Origin: Algiphilus sp022763315
GTDB taxonomy: Bacteria > Pseudomonadota > Gammaproteobacteria > Nevskiales > Nevskiaceae
DNA length: 64,000 bases
NCBI RefSeq assembly: GCF_965249985.1
Contig: NZ_OZ252280.1
Reading direction: 5' to 3' (one strand)
Under the pieces are notes generated by a model. That model made no database searches, was not told the origin of the DNA, and saw only the letters and a program-made list of their open reading frames with translations. Shown here piece by piece: positions 60,418 through 64,000 of this stretch; the stretch's first letter is position 1; every line of letters starts with the position of its first letter. The translations under genes were made by a program, and so were the position numbers.

Positions 60418-61302
60418 TCAGGCGGCTGCGCGCTGACCGGTTGCCAGACTCGCCGGCGGAATGGCGCTGCGCGGGTTCAGGGTGCCCTCTACTTCCACAC
60501 TCGGTACGGGCTCCCAGCGCACCTGCGCGCGCAGATCGTAGACCTCAGCGAGACGCTCCGGTGTGAGCGCCTGGCGTGGGGCGGCATCTTCCAGCACGCG
60601 TCCGTCGCGCATCAGGCAGACGCGATCGGCATAGGTAGCCGCCAGGCCCAGGTCATGGGCGGTGGCGACAATGCCGATCTCGGCGGCACGACTGAGATTG
60701 CGCAGCATGCCCATGACGGCGTGCTGCTGGGCCGGGTCCAGCGCGGAGGTGCATTCATCGAGTAGCAGCAGTCTTGGGCCGGGCGTCGTCCAGATCTGTC
60801 CCAGCACACGCGCGAGCTGCACCCGTTGCTGTTCGCCGCCGGACAAGCTGGGATAGAGCCGGCGCGCAAGATGGCCGACGGCGAGCCACTCCATCAGCTC
60901 GCTGCGGATCGCGGCTCGGGCCTGGCCGCGGAGCGTGTTCGGCAACCCGAGGTCCACCACCTCGCCCGCCGTCACCGGAAAATGTACGGCGCATTGCTGC
61001 GGCAGCACAGCACGGTGCTGTGCCAGGGCGCGGCCCGGCCACTGCTCCAGGCTGCGGCCGAGGATGTGTACCTGCCCGGCATCAGGAGCCAATTCACCGG
61101 CCAGCACGCGCAGCACGGTCGACTTGCCCGCGCCATTGGGGCCCAGCAACATCAGGCATTCGCCGGTGCGCACGCGCAGGGAGACATCGGCCAGCAGCGG
61201 CTTGCTGCCCGCCTTGAGGCTCAGACCGGCGCAGACCATCAAGGGGTGTGCCTTTGCGGTGAGGGTGTCGGATGCAAAGCCGCGATGTGGGGTTCCGTCC
61301 AT
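60418..61302 (-). CDS. hmuV: Haem ABC transporter ATPase HmuV
   Basis: 294 aa from the ATG at 61302, overlapping the permease stop. Walker A GPNGAGKST, signature LSGGEQQRVQLARVL, Walker B LLLLDECTSALD (Cys where Pro is usual), switch His in VATAHDLGLAA. A C-terminal tail of about 30 residues (VEVEGTLNPRSAIPP) extends past the normal end. Energises haem import by the permease. Confidence 0.9.
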   Translation of the reverse strand: MDGTPHRGFASDTLTAKAHPLMVCAGLSLKAGSKPLLADVSLRVRTGECLMLLGPNGAGKSTVLRVLAGELAPDAGQVHILGRSLEQWPGRALAQHRAVLPQQCAVHFPVTAGEVVDLGLPNTLRGQARAAIRSELMEWLAVGHLARRLYPSLSGGEQQRVQLARVLGQIWTTPGPRLLLLDECTSALDPAQQHAVMGMLRNLSRAAEIGIVATAHDLGLAATYADRVCLMRDGRVLEDAAPRQALTPERLAEVYDLRAQVRWEPVPSVEVEGTLNPRSAIPPASLATGQRAAA

Positions 61303-62330
61303 CAGGGGATCCGCTGGCGCATGAGAAGAAGGAGGAAGAAGGGCCCGCCAATCAGGGCCGTGACCAGGCCGATGGGCAGCTCCGCCGGCGCCACGATGAC
61401 GCGCGCCAGGGTGTCCGCCGCGATCAACAGCGCCGCCCCCAGCAAGGCGGAGGCGGGCAACAGCCAGCGGTGGTCCACGCCACCCGCCAGCCGCACGATA
61501 TGCGGCGCGACCAGCCCCACAAAACCGATCAGTCCGGTCAGCGCTACCGCGGCGCCCACGGCCAATGCGCAGACGAGCACGGCCGCCTGCTTCATGCGGT
61601 GGGCGGGAAAGCCAAGATGCCCGGCCACGGCCTCGCCCAGCAGCATGGCGTTGAGCGGGCGGGCCAGCCACGGCACGGCGATGACCAGCAGCAGCATCCA
61701 CGGCAGCAGCATGCGGATGTCCTCCCAACTGGCGTGGGCGATGCTACCCATGGTCCAGAAGGTCAGCGTGCGCAGCTGGGTGTCGTCGGCGAGGAAGGTC
61801 AGCACCCCGACCCCGGCATTGGCAATGGCGTTGATGGCAATTCCGGCCAGCAAGAGCAGGGCCACTGAGGTCTGCCCGGCACGGGTGGCGATCCGCCATA
61901 CCGCGAGCGTGGCCACCAGCGCGCCCAGGAAGGCCGCGCCCGGCAACAGCAGCCGCGGCACGCCCAGGCCGAACTGGCTCATGACGCGCTCGCCCAGCAC
62001 AATGACCGCCACCGCTCCCAGCGCCGCACCGGCAGATACGCCGATGAGGCCGGGGTCGGCCAGCGGATTGCGGAACAGGCCCTGCAGAATCGCGCCTGCC
62101 ACGGCCAATGCGGCGCCCACCATGGCGCCCAGCACGATGCGCGGCAGGCGCAGTTCCTGCACGACGAAACTGGCCGAACCGGCGGTTTCCCCGAACAGCG
62201 CGCTGGGCAATTCGCGAAAGCTGATCGCGACCGGGCCGATGGCCAGTGCGGCCAATGCCACCACCACCAGCGTGCCCACCAGGGCGCACAGGCCGGCGGT
62301 AGCCGGGATACGGGTCAGCTGCGCTTCCAT
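61302..62330 (-). CDS. hmuU: Haem ABC transporter permease HmuU (FecCD family)
   Basis: 342 aa, about ten TM helices. FecCD landmarks: LRLPRIVLGAMVGAALAVAGAILQGLFRNPLADPGLIGVSAGAALGAV, GEAVAGHLGFPAHRMK (coupling helix to the ATPase), and GLIGFVGLVAPHIVRLAGG. Start overlaps the end of hmuT by 16 bp. Confidence 0.92.
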   Translation of the reverse strand: MEAQLTRIPATAGLCALVGTLVVVALAALAIGPVAISFRELPSALFGETAGSASFVVQELRLPRIVLGAMVGAALAVAGAILQGLFRNPLADPGLIGVSAGAALGAVAVIVLGERVMSQFGLGVPRLLLPGAAFLGALVATLAVWRIATRAGQTSVALLLLAGIAINAIANAGVGVLTFLADDTQLRTLTFWTMGSIAHASWEDIRMLLPWMLLLVIAVPWLARPLNAMLLGEAVAGHLGFPAHRMKQAAVLVCALAVGAAVALTGLIGFVGLVAPHIVRLAGGVDHRWLLPASALLGAALLIAADTLARVIVAPAELPIGLVTALIGGPFFLLLLMRQRIP

Positions 62331-63184
62331 GCCGTGAAGTTCGGGTCCACCACGGCCGCGCGCAGTTCCTGCATGGCGTCAATCACGCGCGGGCCGAAGC
62401 CGAGCAGATACATCGCATCGCGCACCAGCACGCGATCCGCCTTCCCGGCTGGGGTGTGTGCCAGTGCCGGCCAGGCGGCCGGGTCGAAGGCGCCGGGCGC
62501 GGTTTCCGCGATGACGATGAGGTCGGCGTCGATCTGCAGCAGGGACTCGCGGCTCATCGGCTTGAAGCTCTCCAGCCCGGCCGCCGCATTGCGCAGCCCC
62601 AGGGCATCGAGCAGGGCGTGGGCGGAGCTGTTGGCGCCCCCGGCGAGGAGTTGATTGCCACCGGCGGCGAGCAGGATCAGGACCGAAGGGGCTGCATCGG
62701 TGTCGACACCCGCGGGGATCTCCGCCAGGCGCGCTTCCAGCGCATCGGCCAGCGTTTTGCCGCGTTCCTCCAGATCGAGGTGCGCGGCCACACGACGGAC
62801 CTGATCCGGCAAGGCGCGCGGATCGCGCAGCGGCGGCAGCACGTCTACCGGCATGGCAGCGCGCAGCTTGTCGATGGCCGTACTCGGTCCGGCCTCGGCC
62901 ACCGCCAGCAGGCGGTCGGGCTCCATGGACAGGATGCCTTCCACCGGCAAGGCACGTACGTAGCCGATACGCGGGAGGTCCCGCGCCTCCGGCGGCCAAG
63001 CGCTGGTGGAATCCACCGCCACGACGCGGTCACCGGCCCCGAGGGCGTAGACGATCTCGGTGGCGCAGCCGCCGGCCACGACCAGCCGTTCATCCGTGCC
63101 GGACTCGGCCATGGCTGGGGCAGACAGGCCGAGGGCGCTGAGGGCGCCCACGGCCATGGACAGGCGTCTCAGCCAATGGCGCAT
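62315..63184 (-). CDS. hmuT: Haemin-binding periplasmic protein HmuT
   Basis: 289 aa from the ATG at 63184 behind GGAGG. Signal peptide LSMAVGALSALGLSAPAMAE; RLVVAGGCATEIVYALGAGDRVVAVDSTSAWP is the class III substrate-binding start, with the HmuT/ShuT-type GYVRALPVEGILSMEPD. Delivers haem to HmuU. Overlaps hmuS by 16 bp. Confidence 0.9.
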   Translation of the reverse strand: MRHWLRRLSMAVGALSALGLSAPAMAESGTDERLVVAGGCATEIVYALGAGDRVVAVDSTSAWPPEARDLPRIGYVRALPVEGILSMEPDRLLAVAEAGPSTAIDKLRAAMPVDVLPPLRDPRALPDQVRRVAAHLDLEERGKTLADALEARLAEIPAGVDTDAAPSVLILLAAGGNQLLAGGANSSAHALLDALGLRNAAAGLESFKPMSRESLLQIDADLIVIAETAPGAFDPAAWPALAHTPAGKADRVLVRDAMYLLGFGPRVIDAMQELRAAVVDPNFTAWKRS

Positions 63185-64000
63185 GCATCCTCCAACTGAT
63201 CGAGATGGGCGCGCCAGTCCTCCAACTCCGGGATACCCGGTTTGCGGGCGCCGAAGAAGCTCAGCACCAGTCGGCCTTCGTGGTTGAAGCAGTCCAGCGC
63301 GTTGACGTCGCCGTCGTCGGAAGGACGGCGCACGCGCCAACACTGTGACAGGCCATCGGTGCGCACATGCAGATTGAAGTGCGGGTCGAGGACGTTGTAC
63401 CAGGGGCCGGTGCGCGCCAGCTTGTGCACCTGGCCGCTGAAGATCTGCACCACGCCCGGGTTGTAGACGAAGGCCATGATCGGGGTGTCATCCGCGACGG
63501 ATTGCAGCAGGCGCTCCAGCGCCTCCACCGGCAGCGGACGGGCCCACTCCTCGCCCGCCGCTTCGAGCGCGCTGAGCCGGTCCGTCTTGTTCCGGCGCAG
63601 CAGGGCATGGAAGTGATGCAGGTCGCGCAGCGCGGCCCAGTCCCGGCGTAGCGCGGCCACGTCTGCGCAGGGCTTGCGCCCTTCCGGCGGTGCGACGGAT
63701 TCCAGCGGCGTATTGCCCGCCGCGTCATCCGCAAGACGATCGACCAAAGCCTTCCAGGCGTCGGCGCCGGTGGCTTCGGTGCGATAAATCTTGTGCACGG
63801 CATTCCCCGCGGCATCGAAACATTGGATGCTTTCGCGACCGTTCTCCTCCACTGCATAGGCGTGCCGCCACTGCTTGAAGAACAGGCGCAGATCGAGGGC
63901 GCCGGTGGAAAGCCCCATGCCGCTGCCGGGATAGTGCTCGAAGTTTTCCAGCAGGCCCGTGGTCTCGTGCACGACCTCGTCGTTGCGCGCCAGCGTCATG
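63169..64000 (-). CDS. hmuS: Haemin-degrading protein HmuS/ChuS family (5' partial)
   Basis: About 277 codons seen; the window ends inside the gene, since family members are about 340-360 aa and have another region before MTLARNDEVVHETTG. The repeat domain is clear: HETTGLLENFEHYPGSGMG, FFKQWRHAYAVEE, then VQIFSGQVHKLARTGPWYNVLDPHFNLHVR. Cytosolic haem oxygenase or haem carrier. First gene of the visible hmuSTUV operon. Confidence 0.9.
   Translation of the reverse strand, partial: MTLARNDEVVHETTGLLENFEHYPGSGMGLSTGALDLRLFFKQWRHAYAVEENGRESIQCFDAAGNAVHKIYRTEATGADAWKALVDRLADDAAGNTPLESVAPPEGRKPCADVAALRRDWAALRDLHHFHALLRRNKTDRLSALEAAGEEWARPLPVEALERLLQSVADDTPIMAFVYNPGVVQIFSGQVHKLARTGPWYNVLDPHFNLHVRTDGLSQCWRVRRPSDDGDVNALDCFNHEGRLVLSFFGARKPGIPELEDWRAHLDQLEDACAIG

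Noticed and set aside
61303..61728. N-terminal extension of HmuV
   Set aside because: Lies wholly inside hmuU in another frame and has no conserved content; the ATG at 61302 overlaps the hmuU stop as expected.

Overview
The window is GC-rich chromosomal DNA with tightly packed operons, many ATGA start/stop overlaps and strong Shine-Dalgarno sites. Gene content (CzcA/CusA-type efflux, AlkB hydroxylase with fused rubredoxin, Hmu haem uptake, PomA/MotB-type stators, TruD, QseC/PhoQ-like two-component pair) fits a Gammaproteobacterium with a hydrocarbon-degrading, metal-exposed lifestyle, perhaps of the Nevskiales/Salinisphaerales kind. That placement is inferred from gene content; there is no rRNA or tRNA in the window to confirm it.

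Layout. 1-3.9 kb: end of an ABC export system (FtsX-like permease plus HlyD-type adaptor), then two methyltransferase-like proteins and a small monooxygenase-fold protein. 3.9-15.1 kb: a copper/silver block with a small Cys/His-rich secreted protein, CusC-CusB-CusA-like efflux, a Cu(I) P-type ATPase whose N-terminal metal site has SxxC instead of CxxC, DUF2933 and DUF411 proteins, a small DUF5676-like membrane protein and an APC permease. 15.1-18.3 kb: alkane oxidation (AraC regulator, AlkB-rubredoxin fusion, MAPEG protein) with direct repeats of 21-bp period between regulator and hydroxylase. 18.3-19.9 kb: a frameshifted VOC gene, a GNAT acetyltransferase and a second MAPEG protein. 20.1-26.1 kb: a second, CzcCBA-type (Zn/Co/Cd class) efflux operon. 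26.2-31.6 kb: MotB/MotA stator pair, third MAPEG protein, two-component system with PepSY proteins. 31.9-36.3 kb: MetY, TruD, an NAD(P)-binding protein, a cupin, and a DUF6455 gene with a perfect FNR box.

36.4-41.9 kb: a TetR gene with a 12-bp inverted repeat at its start, a predicted metal-dependent hydrolase and two tandem membrane proteins that resemble styrene oxide isomerase and keep its His-x5-Asn haem/active-site spacing. They converge on two LtrA-family genes. 42.1-49.9 kb: a large acyl-CoA dehydrogenase, then an acquired-looking 3.4-kb segment (epoxide-hydrolase-like enzyme, SDR, cupin dioxygenase, AraC regulator) bracketed by two diverged direct copies of the 3' half of a Sua5 gene, one fragmentary and one in the intact gene.

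50-56.9 kb is the most unusual part: a degraded chromosomal integron. A C-terminally truncated integron integrase (56493-56861) sits behind a near-consensus LexA box, and three AT-richer cassettes read away from it. Cassette edges can be placed because the start of each is complementary to the inverse core site at its end. Cassette 1 encodes an orphan protein, cassette 2 a possible HEPN-type protein, and the unusually large cassette 3 a translationally coupled ParB/sulfiredoxin-fold protein plus Dam-type adenine methylase, a candidate defence or epigenetic module. An 18/19-bp inverted repeat brackets the whole region. Next to it are an orphan HigA antitoxin with only the tail of its toxin left, and a nitronate monooxygenase gene.

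56.9-64 kb: a Sir2 deacylase, an uncharacterised four-gene operon built around a MotA/ExbB-like and a MotB/ExbD-like protein whose periplasmic part is a beta-rich domain, and the hmuSTUV haem-uptake operon, cut by the window end.
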